A stretch of DNA of 64,000 bases, from the NCBI RefSeq assembly GCF_964020005.1, contig NZ_OZ026474.1:744001-808000 (forward strand), read 5' to 3'. Of this stretch, positions 32,141-46,247 are shown piece by piece. The translations under genes and the position numbers were made by a program. The stretch comes from Spiroplasma endosymbiont of Atherix ibis. GTDB taxonomy: Bacteria; Bacillota_I; Bacilli_A; Mycoplasmatales; Mycoplasmataceae. Numbering within the stretch: position 1 is the first letter of the stretch; each line of letters starts with the position of its first letter. The notes under the pieces were generated by a model that worked only from the letters and a program-made list of their open reading frames with translations, searched no databases and was not told where the DNA came from.

Positions 32141-33136
32141 ATGAAAGTATTTTTATATGGAGTTCAAGAAATTGAACAATCAATATTTAACAAAGCTAAT
32201 GAAAAATTTAATTATGAATTAACATTTACAGACAAATTATTAAAGCCTGAAACTATAGAAATGGCAAAAGGTCATGATGTAGTTGTTCTAATGGTTAACT
32301 GCAATGCAGATAAAAAAGCTTTACAACAATTTAAAGATTATGGTATCAATATTTTGTTGACAAGAACTGTTGGAACTAATCATATCGATATTGAGACACT
32401 AAAAAAACTGGAATTTAAAAGTGGGCGTGTACCAAGTTATTCACCAAATGCTGTTAGCGATCTTGCATTTTCAACAGGAATGGCTTTATTAAAAAATATT
32501 TTTTTAATGTATGATAATTTTAAAAATCAAAACTTTTTTGTATATCCAAACACTATTTCAAAAGAAGCAAGATTATCAACAATAGGTATACTTGGAACTG
32601 GACGCATTGGTTTAGAAACAGCTAAAGTTTGAAAAGGAACAGGAGCTAAAGTTTTAGGTTATGATCCATATCCTAACAAAGATGCTGAAGATATTTTGAC
32701 ATATGTAGAATTAGATGAAATATTAAAACAATCTGATTTAATTACAATACACCTTCCTTACATTCCAGGAGTGAACAAACACTTTATTAATAAAGAAAAA
32801 ATAGAAAAAATGAAAGATGGTGTAATACTTGTTAATACTTCACGTGGTGAATTGTTTGATTTAGAAGCAATAACTGAAGCATTAAGAACAAATAAAATTA
32901 AAGGTCTTTCATTAGATGTAGTTGAAAATGAAACTGATTTATTTTTTAATAAATGAAATTATAATATGCCGAACTCTACTTATAAAGCTTTAGTAACTGA
33001 ATTTAATTCACGTGTAATTATTACTCCGCATATTGCTTATTTCACTTATGAAGCAGTCAAAAATATGGCTGATACAACATTTACAAATTTACATCAAATT
33101 TTAATAACAGGAATTTGTGATAATTCAATTGATTAG
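32141..33136 (+). CDS. D-2-hydroxyacid dehydrogenase (D-lactate dehydrogenase type)
   Basis: 331 residues of the NAD-dependent D-isomer dehydrogenase family, probably D-lactate dehydrogenase. LLTRTVGTNHID and PSYSPNAVSDLAF belong to the substrate domain; GILGTGRIGLETAKVW is the Rossmann loop; catalytic Arg (NTSRGELFD), Glu (LDVVENETD) and His (TPHIAYFT) are all present. Start has AAAGGAG. Arginine is partly coded by CGT/CGC, rare in the neighbours, and the gene lies between IS remnants, so it may have been acquired. End product would be D-lactate in fermentation. Confidence 0.92.
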
Positions 33137-33170
33137 TTATTTTAGTCTTAAAAAAACATTTAGCACTAGC

Positions 33171-33453
33171 GTGAACCCAAAATAGTAAGTATAAAGTAAA
33201 AAAACTTTGTAATACTATTAGGAGGTTCATTTTTTTATGCATAAAAAAAGAAACTTAGGAAATTCATATACAAAAAAATTATTAACAAAATTTTAAAATA
33301 CAATGAAACTGTTAAATTTTTTGAAATATCTAAAAATGAACTAACTACATTCAAATATAATAAAACATATAATAAAATTAATGAAAAAAGCTACACTCAA
33401 AATATTTTATATAAAAAGAAATACAAAATTTTAAAAAGTTTATCAATTACTTA
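33171..33453 (+). mobile_element. Decayed insertion sequence: left end and orfA fragment
   Basis: TGAACC...AATAGTA at 33172 pairs with TACTATT...GGTTCA near 33210-33230, giving a terminal inverted structure with AGGAGG and an ATG, the usual start of an IS3-family element. The frame MHKKRNLGNSYTKKLLTK shifts and continues as KILKYNETVKFFEISKNEL..., reminiscent of an IS3 OrfA helix-turn-helix, then stops. No orfB is left, so it is a relic. Confidence 0.5.
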
Positions 33454-33509
33454 AACAATATCTTAAATGTATTTAAAATCCTCTTGTATAATTTCAAAAA
33501 TTTTCATAT

Positions 33510-33540
33510 AAAAATCCCTAAGTGTGATTAAGGGATTTTT
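33510..33540. terminator. Bidirectional terminator between the IS remnant and the dCMP deaminase gene
   Basis: AAAAATCCCT-AAGTGTGATTA-AGGGATTTTT followed by T-rich sequence on both strands. It lies 12 bases after the deaminase stop. Confidence 0.8.
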
Positions 33541-33552
33541 TTGTTTTTTTAA

Positions 33553-34029
33553 TTAATGAGTATATAATGAAATTTTAACTGCTTTTTTAAAAACTAATTC
33601 AACTTTTGCATCTTTGAGCATTTTTTTTGCTATTTTATTTTCTATTGTTTTATCATATTTATCACAAGAGTATATTATTTTTTTAATTCCTGATTGAATA
33701 ATACTTTTTGAACATTCATTACAAGGAAATAAATTTGTATATATAGTACCTCCTCTTACAGATTCTTTTGAAGATAAAATAGCATTTAATTCTGCATGTA
33801 CAATATAAGGATATTTTGTTTTTTCAAAGTCTCCTTCTCTTGATCAAGGATAATTATTATCATCTAATCCTCTTGGCAAACCATTATAACCAGTTGAAAG
33901 AACTTGTTTTAAATCATTTATAATAACACATCCAACTTGAGTGACTGGATCTTTACTTCTCATTGCATTAAGTTGAACCATTGCTAAAAAATATGTGTCT
34001 CAATCTATATAATCTTTTCTTTTCTTCAT
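33553..34029 (-). CDS. dCMP deaminase (ComEB family)
   Basis: Deaminates dCMP to dUMP, feeding ThyA. 158 residues. Zinc-site motifs VHAELNAIL (His-Ala-Glu) and PCNECSKSI (Cys pair) are present, together with the TGYNGLPRG substrate loop. It follows the rhomboid-like gene by 3 bases and is the last gene of its unit. Two UGA Trp codons. Confidence 0.95.
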
Positions 34030-34032
34030 AAA

Positions 34033-35343
34033 CTATCTCCAACTAGTAATATAACCATCTGAATTCATAAATCAATTTCATCCATTTCGTCTAAATATTT
34101 TATTAGCAGTATCTGCAGATAATCATTTTTTTGATACATAATAAGATAGTGCTTTTGATGAATAAGGATCATGTGCTGGTATATAATAATTAATTAAAGT
34201 TAAAGTTAAAGGTAAAGCAAATGCAGTTATTAATATCACTATTGGTAAAATAATTAATTTATCTACATTTTGTTTATTATAAATTGATAATAAATAAATA
34301 CTTGAAGATATAGCAGCTGAAGTTACTATCATAATATATAGTTGATATTGTTGCAAAATTAATGGATATAACACTAAAAAAATTATTGGGAAAAATAATC
34401 TATTTTTTGAAAATAATTGAATTGGTTCTCTTTTTTTATCTCAAGTAGTTACACCAAGTACTCCAACTACACTTGCCATAAATCCTAGTCCACCTGAAAA
34501 AATTGAAGTTTGTGAAGGAATAGCTGCACTTACAAAAAAACCTGTTAAAGGATAAGTTATAAATATTGCAATAGCAAATCTAAATGTACCAACAAGACCT
34601 TCAGTATATCTTGCTACTTTTAATGTTCCATAAGTTAAGAAAAAAATTTGAATAAAAGCCATTAAATATCCATTTGAATTAGCCGTAAATCCATATGTAA
34701 AAATTCTTCATCACTGACCTCCAATAATTGTTAAGTTTCTATTTGTTGCTCCAAAAAATAAATCTATAGCTTTTGGATCAGAATCTTTAAATCAAATAAT
34801 ATACAACACTGTTGTAATAATTGGAAGTATAAAGAAAATACTAGATAAAATTATAGAAATAGGAGTATTTCTATTCATTTTTTGAACTGCTTTTCTAAAT
34901 TTTAAATTAGATGATTTTGTAGGATTTTGTAGAATTTCAATTAACTCTTCTTCAGAAATTTTCTCATCTTCCTCTTCTTTATTAGTTTCTTTTAAAGAAT
35001 TAATTTTTGAAAAATGTGGCTTTAATTTTATTTTTATGTTTTCTAAATTAGAAACACTAAAAGTAATTCCTTCTAAAGAAATATCTACATCTTTATCACT
35101 TAAAGCAATATTTAAAATATCAACTTTTTCTCTTTTTTCTCTTTTTAAAGTGTTTTTTATTTCATCTAAGTTTTTATCAGTTGTAACAGGTGAACCCACA
35201 GTTACTCTAATTATTTTAAATTTAGCTTTTGGATTAACTAAATATGATACATAATCATTACTAAATTTTTCTAAAGTCTTATATTTTTCAACTTTAACAA
35301 AATAGTGAACTAAACTTAATTTTAATTCATTAAAATTTGCCAT
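34033..35343 (-). CDS. Rhomboid-like membrane protein lacking the GxSG serine motif
   Basis: 436 residues. A soluble N-terminal domain of ~150 residues (with a DivIVA-like charged stretch KETNKEEEDEKISEEE) precedes about six or seven membrane helices. GGQWWRIFTYGFT near residue 206 strongly recalls the L1 loop of rhomboid proteases, and GGLGFMASVVG near residue 284 sits where GASG would be, but Ser is replaced (GGLG). So it is probably a pseudoprotease. It lies between rluD and the dCMP deaminase gene. Confidence 0.75.
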
Positions 35344-35349
35344 ATATAA

Positions 35350-36273
35350 CTACTCACCTATTCTCTTAAACATAATGATTTTATCATTAAATTGTTTTGG
35401 TAACTCACTTATTAATTCAATTTTTTCATTTGTTATTGGGTGATTAAATTTAAGTTTATAAGAGTGTAAATATTGACCAAATTCATCTTTCATATCCTCT
35501 TTAAAAGCATAAAGTCAATCTCCTACAACTGGATGCTTTATATAAGCCATATGAACTCTAATTTGATGTGTTCTTCCAGTTTCAATAATACAACTTATTT
35601 TTGTATGATTTTCAAAACGCTCTAAAACTGTAAAATTTGTAATTGCATGTTTTGAATTAATATCTGTAATTGTCATTTTTTTTCTATCACCCTTATGACG
35701 ACCAATCGGAGCATTAATTTTTCCAGCATTTGGTTCTATAATGCCATGAACCAAAGCTATATATTCTTTATGAATTTGATTATTTGCCAACATTTCAGTT
35801 AATTTCTTATGAGATTTATCATTTTTTGCAACAATCATTAATCCTGTTGTCATTTTGTCAAGTCTATGAACTATTCCAGGACGCAATACTCCACCAATTG
35901 AAGACAAATCTTTAATTTTAAATAACAATCCATTTACCAAAGTTCCATTAGGATTTCCTGCAGCTGGATGAACTACAAGTCCATTTGGTTTATTAACAAC
36001 TAATAAATCTTTGTCTTCATAAACTATGTCAAATTCAATATCTTCAGCTTGTGCTAATAATTCAACTGGTTCTTTTAAACTAATTTTTATAATATCTCCA
36101 TTTAAAAGATTATATTTAACACTAACTGGTTGATCATTTACAAGAACATCATTAGATTCAATTAATTTTTGAACATAACTTCTAGAAAAATCATAATCAT
36201 TTTTTAAATAATCTGCTAAAAACTTATCTAATCTTCCTGAATTATGTTCTATTTTAATTTCTAACTGTTCCAT
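35350..36273 (-). CDS. rluD: 23S rRNA pseudouridine synthase, RluD family
   Basis: 307 residues: an N-terminal S4-like RNA-binding domain (GRLDKFLADYL...SRSYVQKLIE) and the pseudouridine synthase fold. The catalytic Asp lies in HRLDKMTTGLM; KPNGLVVHPAAG and GRTHQIRVHMAYIKHPVVGD are also typical. It follows lspA by 3 bases, the conserved lspA-rluD pair seen in most Gram-positives. Confidence 0.95.
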
Positions 36274-36276
36274 AAT

Positions 36277-37023
36277 TTACTCCTTTTTTTTGTATTCTTT
36301 TCATTCTCTTGAAAGCTCTTGATTACTTTTTAAATATTGATTGTATGTCATTTTATCTTCTTTTTTAATATTTAATTTTTGATAATATACTTCAAAAAGA
36401 ACTTGTTTTCTATTTTTAATATCAAAATAAAATTCATATTTATTTTTATCTTTTTTGCGCATTACAAGTTCTATAATTTCTAAAATAGCATAAATAATTA
36501 ATATAAGTATAATTACTCCTACTGCAATTGAAACTCATGCATCTGCTAAATTGAAAATATAACTATCTGATCCAAAAAAACTAAATTCAAATTTAAGAAA
36601 GTCAATAACTCCCCCTTTTACACCATTATTAGTAGCTGGCGCTCAAGCTCTACCTAATAAATTTGCAAAACTTCCTGCAACCATTAAATTAATTGGTATT
36701 AATCAGTATTTATTCTTTATAAAAATAAATATTCCTATTAAAAATAATGTTACAAGTGAAGCTATTGAAATTGTTAAACCTATTTTTTCTGCGTTCATAC
36801 CATAAGCAGCTCCAGGATTTATTACATATTGAAAACCTATGAAATTAGGAATAAATTTAACTGCTGCTCCATCTAATACCATTTTATCAGCAACAATAGC
36901 TTTACTTATTAAATCTAAAATTACTAAAAAAAGTATGAATGGCAAACATCATACTAATTTATATTTTCATATATAATTATAATCTTTTAAATATGACTTA
37001 ATGTTAAATACAAAGTCTTTCAT
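36277..37023 (-). CDS. lspA: Lipoprotein signal peptidase LspA
   Basis: Cleaves the signal peptide of lipoproteins ahead of the lipid-modified Cys. 248 residues, longer than the usual ~160 because of a charged C-terminal tail of ~60 residues. Conserved parts: NPGAAYGM, VAGSFANLLGR with Asn and Arg, GGVIDFL (first catalytic Asp) and FNLADAWVSI (second Asp). Fits the several lipobox proteins in the window (23465, 40012, 47267). Lies 13 bases after ileS. Confidence 0.94.
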
Positions 37024-37036
37024 TTTTATCACACCT

Positions 37037-39745
<2,709 letters not shown>

Positions 39746-39772
39746 ATTAATTAATTCCTTTCAAAATAAAAT

Positions 39773-39985
39773 GCTCCTATTAATAGGAGCGTTTTACCAC
39801 GGTACCATCCTAATTAAATAAACACAAAAAAATAATATGTCTATTCATCTTAATTAGATTGTTAACGCTATCCTTGCGAGCAGTTCTACTAAGTAAATTT
39901 AACTTTTCTTCTGCTAATTAAATAAGTGATAATTTAAATAGTCTTTTGTTAATTCTCACCAACCATTAACTCTCTGTGAAAAGCA
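39773..39985 (-). promoter_or_regulatory. T-box riboswitch of ileS
   Basis: On the minus strand: an AGTTA-type stem I (AGAGAGTTAATGGTTGG near 39960), then the specifier region, then the T-box core AGGATGGTACCGTGG (39797-39811), then a terminator GCTCCTA-TTA-ATAGGAGC (39773-39790) with T-rich tail. Uncharged tRNA-Ile binding would favour the antiterminator and let ileS be transcribed. The specifier codon cannot be fixed with confidence by eye. Confidence 0.92.
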
Positions 39986-40011
39986 TATATCTAAATTTTG
40001 TCTTATTTTTA

Positions 40012-41664
40012 TTATTTATATCATTGTTTCATATTTTCATTAATAAATCAATCTAAATTTGATCCATATTTAAAAGCTGTAGGTTTTTTTATATGTTCAT
40101 TTGCACTTTGAGTAGTTGATGAAGAGTTATTTGAAAATATTTGATAAGTATTTATTCCAAAATAATTAAGTCCTATTATTTTTTTTGTAAATTGCTTATT
40201 TAATTCTTTTGAGTCTTCATAAAGTTTTTGTAAAGCTATTGATAAATTACTTAATTTACTATTATTTTCAAAGCCTAAAGCACTTGCTGTTGAAGTTTGA
40301 GGACTTGCAGCTCCAATTCTTAATGGTTTATTTGATAAATTATAAAATTTTGAACTTTTATTTCAATTAGAATCCAAAAATCCTCTTAAAGTTCCATAAA
40401 AATAAGCTGGATCTTCTATAGCTGGTGAAAGTTTTGATCTAATTTTTTCTCCCTTTTCAATTATTTTATTTGTAAATGTAAAGGTTTCTGGTGCTATAAA
40501 AAAATTAATTGGTCTGTTTACATTGTACATAAGTAAAGTAATATCTTTATATCATCCTTCAAGTGATTCAATAAAAGGTATTATAGTAGGTTTATTTATC
40601 TCAAGTGCTTCTCTATAAAGTCATTCTATTTTAGAAGAAATAGTTAAGTAAAATTCCTTTCCTTCTAATCAATATTCAACCATAATTTCTTTAACTCCTT
40701 GAGAAAGAGTTTCTTGACTTTCTCTATTATATAAAGTCTTACCAGCAAGAGCTATATCAAGTCCATCTAAACCATAAGTTGTTAAAATGTCTTTTAATTT
40801 ATCTTTTAAAGCATTTTTTTGTTTTCATTTTCAAATCATTCTGTCAGCTGTTGCTCCACCAAGTGAAGTAATTATTTTAGTTTTGTCATCTCAAGTGTGC
40901 ATTTCAATACTATTTTTTCTATCAATTAAAAATTTTGAATTTTTAATATCATATTTTTTAACATCTTCATTAGAATTTGGATTAAAATCATCAATATTTA
41001 AGCTATCAATTTCGTATTTTCCTGCTTTTGTATACAATGAAGAAATATTAATAATATTATAAGGGTTTACTTTAATTCCATCATTATTTTTAGCTTTAAT
41101 AATTGCTTCTAAAGAAGGTTCTCTTCATTCTAAACCAAAATATTTTTCTTTTTCATTATTTTTTTGTTTTTTACAAGTTGTAACTTTATCGTCTTTTACT
41201 GGATAAATATTTCCTCAATTTCATCAAGTACCCATTAAATTTGAATCTTTTTGATTAATTGGATTTTTAGCATTTTCAATTGCTTCTTGATTAGATTGAA
41301 AAGTAACTATTACTTCACCTTTTATAACTTTAGAAGTTTTAGAAGCTTTTATAATTGCTGAATAAGTTTGAGTTTTTTTATCATCTGAATCTGCTATTTT
41401 TTTAATTGAGTTATAATCAAAAAAAATACTTGCCAATATTTCTATATCTAATTGTTTATTTTGATAATTTTCCTTATTAATTTCATTAAACTCTACAATT
41501 TTTTTGATTATTTGCATTTGATTTACTTTTTGTAAAAAACCTAGATTTCAATTATAATTAAGAGAGTTCAAATTTTTTGACTTTATTGAACAAGAAACAA
41601 TTGTTGATGTTGTTAATGATACTATAAATGAAGCTGCTGCAAATATTGAAAGTAACTTTTTCAT
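40012..41664 (-). CDS. Lipoprotein with a GH18-like (chitinase fold) domain lacking catalytic acids
   Basis: 550 residues. Signal peptide ending in STIVSCS lipobox, so anchored at the outer face. The region IITSLGGATADRM, then YGLDGLDIALAG (around residue 300) follows the GH18 pattern SxGG and DGxDxDxE, but the last two acidic residues are Ala, so hydrolysis is unlikely; a sugar-binding or adhesin role is inference. Later WLYREALEI and FFIAPETFT segments fit a TIM barrel. It lies just upstream of the ileS T-box and downstream of the RpiR regulator genes. Confidence 0.75.
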
Positions 41665-41728
41665 AGATATTATCTCCTTTAAGATAATTATAAATTAAAA
41701 AAATAGCAAAATTTAATAAGAAATGCTA

Positions 41729-42067
41729 TTACTTTTTTAAAGTATTTATTATTTCATCAAGATATTTTTCAATACTTTCATCTTTTTTATTTAAAAAATG
41801 ATCATTTTTATCCAAAAATTCTTTCAAATATTTTGTAAACTCTATTGGATTTGCTTCAATATTTAAAATAACTTCTTCAATGTCTTTTTTAAATTCTTGA
41901 CCTAGTGAAATAGATTTTGCAATTATTATTTCAGCATTTTTTCTTGCTATTTCATATACATTTTTAGTTCTTTCTAAACCTATTTTTGTATATTCTTCTC
42001 TTGTTTTATAATTTTCTAATTCTTTTTCAAGAGTTCTTATTTTTTTTTCTAATTCATAATTATCCAT
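41729..42067 (-). CDS. Coiled-coil protein of unknown function, DivIVA-like in style
   Basis: 112 residues, charged and almost entirely helical (MDNYELEKKIRTLEKELENYK start with heptads), with a central KNAEIIIAKS segment like those in DivIVA/GpsB proteins. No membrane part. Its ATG overlaps the RpiR regulator stop (TAATG), so the two are coupled. Function unknown; DivIVA similarity is by pattern only. Confidence 0.7.
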   Translation of the reverse strand: MDNYELEKKIRTLEKELENYKTREEYTKIGLERTKNVYEIARKNAEIIIAKSISLGQEFKKDIEEVILNIEANPIEFTKYLKEFLDKNDHFLNKKDESIEKYLDEIINTLKK

Positions 42068-42924
42068 TAAAATTTGCCCTCAAAATTTCAATTTAATGAT
42101 ATTTCAGCTGTTTTTTTGAATTTTTCTCTAAATTCTTCATTTTGACTAACAATTATATTAAATATTAAGTCAAATATAATCATTTCGCCTGGAACTGAAG
42201 ATATTGAAGGATATTTAATTTTATCATTACTTATTGTTTGAGTTTCAATCATATGAATTTTATTAGTATCTATTTCTTTTTCTAAATTCTCTTTTGTAAT
42301 TTCTTTATCTGCTGTTAAAACTAATATTGGAATATTTTTATTATAAGTTCACTTAATTAATTCAATTATTTCCTTTGTTCAACCTGTTCTTGTAACAAAA
42401 ATTACAAAGTCATGTTCATCAAAAAAAATAGTTATTTGAACATAATTATGAATATTTGAAACATTTTGAGCTATTATATTTATTCTTGATAAATTTAAAA
42501 CAAAAGAACTAGCACTAATTTGTTGTTGTTCTAAACCAAATATTATTACTCTTTTAGAAGAATAAATTTTTTTTGAAATTTTTTCAATTTCTTCTAAATT
42601 AATACTATTTAAAGTTTCATTTATTGTATAAATTGCAGCTCCTCTAACATTGTGAACTATGTCATTAATAGTATTATTTTCTTCTAATTTATAATAGCCA
42701 CTTTGCATACGTGATTTTTCATAAACAAACATTTGAGTTGATTTAAATGATTTAAAACCTAACTTTTTACAAACCCTTGTCATTGTTGAAGGACTCACAT
42801 TACTTTTTTTTGAAACTTCTTGAATTGAATGACTACAAAAAAAATCTGGATTAGTATTAATTAATTTAAGTATAGATCCTTCAGTTGAGTTTAATTTATT
42901 TTCTTCTAAACTAATTATTTTCAT
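42067..42924 (-). CDS. RpiR-family transcriptional regulator
   Basis: 285 residues: an N-terminal helix-turn-helix (EVSKKSNVSPSTMTRVCKKLGF) and a C-terminal SIS sugar-phosphate domain (VIIFGLEQQQISASSF; FVIFVTRTGWTKE). Such regulators sense phosphosugars. The neighbours are an ABC-2 exporter upstream and a GH18-like lipoprotein downstream, so sugar-linked control of this locus is possible, but no operator is obvious. Confidence 0.9.
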
Positions 42925-42930
42925 ATTTTA

Positions 42931-43950
42931 TTACCTTCTTTTCTTAGATTTTTTATTAGTATCATAGTATTTAAAATAATTTGAATTAATTTTTCTATCA
43001 TTAATATGTTTTTCTCTCATTTTTTTTAATTCTACAATATTTGAACATTTTTTGACTTCTTTAATATAATCAGTAGACAATTGTACAACAACACTATTTC
43101 CATAAATATCTTTTTTTGTTTGCCTTACTCTAGTTATTATAAATGTTATTAAGAAAAATAGTAATAAAAAAATAAAAGCAAAAGTCACCAAATAAGGAAT
43201 TGTAAGATTACCTCCTAATCTAAAGTCGACTTTATAGAGATGATTTTCTCCAATTCCTTCAAAAACAAGTTTTTTTGCATTAACTCATCCTGCTTGCATT
43301 ACATTCATCATATATCTTTGAGGTAAAAAATAAAGAATAAAATTTAATCATTTAATTCTTGCAATAACTTCATATGGAAATGCACAGCCTAATAAATTAT
43401 ATGCAAAAATATAAATTAATGAAGCATAAATCGCTCCAACAGTTGTTGAATCAACAAATATGAAAATTGAATAACTTATTAAAACTGATAGTAATCATAA
43501 AAAAAATGCTCCAGTTATAAACATTGATCAATTAACATTTGAAAATAGATTTCTTTGCTCTTTGAAAAAAATTAAAGTTAAAGACATTAATAAAATACTT
43601 ATAATGAAATTTATTGTGAAATTTGCCAATATATTAGCTAATGCTCTAATAAAACCATTTAAACCTGTATTACTAATTCTTTGTACAAAACCTGTATTCT
43701 TATTATTTGCAAGTGTTCTGTGAAAAGTTTGAATTCCATTTCTAATAATAAGTGTTCCTATAGCAGATGCAAAAAGAAATGGATTATCAGCTTTAAAAAG
43801 TAATCATATAAATAAAGTAAAAATAACTAGAAAAACTCCTAAAAACATATTAATAGGAGAATATATAAAAGTTTTAATAGCTAATCAATATAAATTTTTA
43901 AAACTTTTTCAGTTATTATTTAATTTTATAGAGTTACTCTTTTTTAGCAT
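42931..43950 (-). CDS. ABC-2 type exporter permease
   Basis: 339 residues with six membrane helices and a basic C-terminal tail (KKSKKRR). YFLPQRYMMNVMQAGW near residue 225 is an ABC-2 style segment shared with the next permease (FLPQRYFLNIMASGW), so the two are paralogous. It overlaps the end of that gene by 17 bases. Substrate unknown. Followed 6 bases later by the RpiR regulator gene. Confidence 0.82.
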
Positions 43951-44923
43951 TTTTCTCTTTACTCCTTAAAATTTTCTTTTGTTGTTTAATTTCTTGGGTT
44001 AACTCTTTAACCTTCATAATTTCGTTTAATTCTTCAATTGAATTTTCTTTTTTAATACTGTAAATAATTGCCATATGTTTCATCATACTTTGATATTTTT
44101 GAAATTTCTTATTTTCATACTCAAATTTTTTTATAAATATATAAATAATTATTAAAGTTAAAATAACTATAATTGCAATAGATACAATATATGCTATTCA
44201 ATAATTTCCTCCATAACCAAATTGATTTTTTTGCATATGAATATCACCAACTCATCCTGATGCCATAATATTTAAAAAATATCTTTGAGGCAAAAAGAAA
44301 CCTAATATCATTATTGGTTTATTATTTTCAAGTAAACTTCAAGGAACACCAAGACCTAATAAAAATACTGGTAAAAAATAAAATATATTTGCAATTACTA
44401 AAGCTCACTCAACTTTTTTTATAACAAATACAATAACTAAAGCTAATAAATTAGATGAAATTGCCATTAAAAAGAAGCCTAATAAAAATATAAATCAATT
44501 AATATTTAACAATAAAACTCTTTGTTCAACAAAAATCATAGATATTGCAAACATAAAAACTGCTACTAATATATTTACTAATTGATTAAATAATATTATT
44601 ATAAAAAATATAAAAGTTTTGGAGATACTAGTTGAAAATAGTTTTTCAAAAAATAATGTAGATTTAAAATCAAATAATGTTTTTACAAAATTATAAAGAC
44701 AATTTCTAATAATACTCATACCAATAGCACTTGCAACAATAAAATCATCTACTCTTAATCCTTTATCATTTGCTCCTGTACCAGCATTTTTAAAAGCTAA
44801 TCAAATAAAAAGAGTAAGTATTGTAACTATTCAACCTGAAAAAATTACAAATAAATCTTTTTTATAATTTGAAACTTGCATTGAAAATATAATTTTGAAT
44901 ACATTTCAATTAGTTGATTTCAT
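43934..44923 (-). CDS. ABC-2 type exporter permease, paralogue
   Basis: 329 residues, six membrane helices and a long, charged, coiled-coil C-terminal tail of about 60 residues. The FLPQRYFLNIMASGW motif pairs it with the neighbouring permease; together they would form a heterodimer. It follows the ATPase gene by 28 bases. Confidence 0.82.
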
Positions 44924-44951
44924 ATATTAAACCCTTCCCTTTTTATTTATT

Positions 44952-46232
44952 TTATTTTGTTGTTTTTGATTGTCTTTGCTGTTTTTTTATGAATTTATTT
45001 TCTAGTTTCATAAACTTAATCTCTTCTTGAATATATTTTTTCTTTAAAACTGAAAGTTGTTTTAATTCTTTTCTAGAAAGAGCTGCTGTAAGTTCAGTTG
45101 CATATACAATGTACTTATTAGACTTAAAACTTTTATATAAATCTTCTTCTAAATATTTTAGAAAGCTTTCAGTATTTTTAAAAAATATCATTGCTGATTT
45201 TTTATACTCTATTTTTGGTTCCAACTTGCTAATTTTCTTTTTAATAGTTTTAAAATATTTAATAAGTGTTTTAGTGTGTCAAATTACTTGATCAATACTT
45301 TTTTTATTCATTGCTGTTGAAAGTAAACTATTTAATATATTGTGTAATTCATTTAAATGAAAGTATATATTTCTTATTTCAATAATATAATTTTCATCTT
45401 CATAATTCATATTTTTTTCTAAAAAAGCGTTATAAATTTCTCTAAATTTTTCAACATTCATCTCAAACTTTTTAAGTATTGGTTTAAAAAGTTGATCAGG
45501 CTTAACTGTAATTTCATTTTGTTTTATTGCATTCATTATATTCAATGAATACTTTTCAAATGTAAGATTTTTATTTCAATCTGTTATATAGTCATCAGAT
45601 ATAATGAATCCTGTTTCAAGAACAATAACTCTTTCACAAAGAATTTCAAAAGTAGCATCATCAGGAGAAATAATAACTAAAGTAGCATTATTTTCATTTT
45701 TATAATCTTTTAAAAAATTCAATATTTTGATCTTAAAATCTAATCCTATTGAAGAAGAAACTTCATCAAGAACAAGCAATTCAGGTTTGTGTATTATCCC
45801 TAAAGCAATTGAAAATAATTGTAATCAAGAAGTATTACAAGAAGTTAATACTTTATTTCATCTTGTTTCAATACAAAAAACTTGAACTAAATTATCTAAT
45901 CACTTTTTATCTTTAACATTATAAATATTTTTATATAAATTAAAAACCTCTTTAACTTTAAACCCCATTGGTCATGTTGTTTGTCTAAATTGAAAACCAA
46001 TATTTGCAATAACATTATCATTTTCAAAATTATACTCAATTATTCCCCCAGATTGTTTTATTTGACTAGCAATTAATCTTCCCAAAACACTTTTTCCAGA
46101 TTGATTTGGACCAATTATTGCTACACCTTCACCTTTATAAATTTTTAAATTTATTTTTTTTATAGCTAAATTTGTTTTATTAAAAATTTTTGAAACATTT
46201 TCTAATGATACACATATTTGTTTATTTTTCAT
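44952..46232 (-). CDS. ABC transporter ATPase with altered signature and long C-terminal helical extension
   Basis: 426 residues. Walker A GPNQSGKS (Gln for Gly), Q-loop at IGFQFRQTTW, Walker B LLVLDEVSS and an IIS-P-D segment where the H-loop His is expected. The signature LSGGQ is missing: the equivalent reads NTSWLQLFSIAL. After residue ~225 comes a ~200-residue helical, lysine-rich extension. The architecture suggests reduced or regulatory ATP use. It is followed by the two permeases, forming an exporter operon. Confidence 0.85.
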
Positions 46233-46247
46233 TATTATTCTGCCCTT

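Noticed and set aside
39830-39990. Small non-coding RNA between ileS and the GH18-like lipoprotein
   Set aside because: The T-box core and terminator explain the conserved structure.
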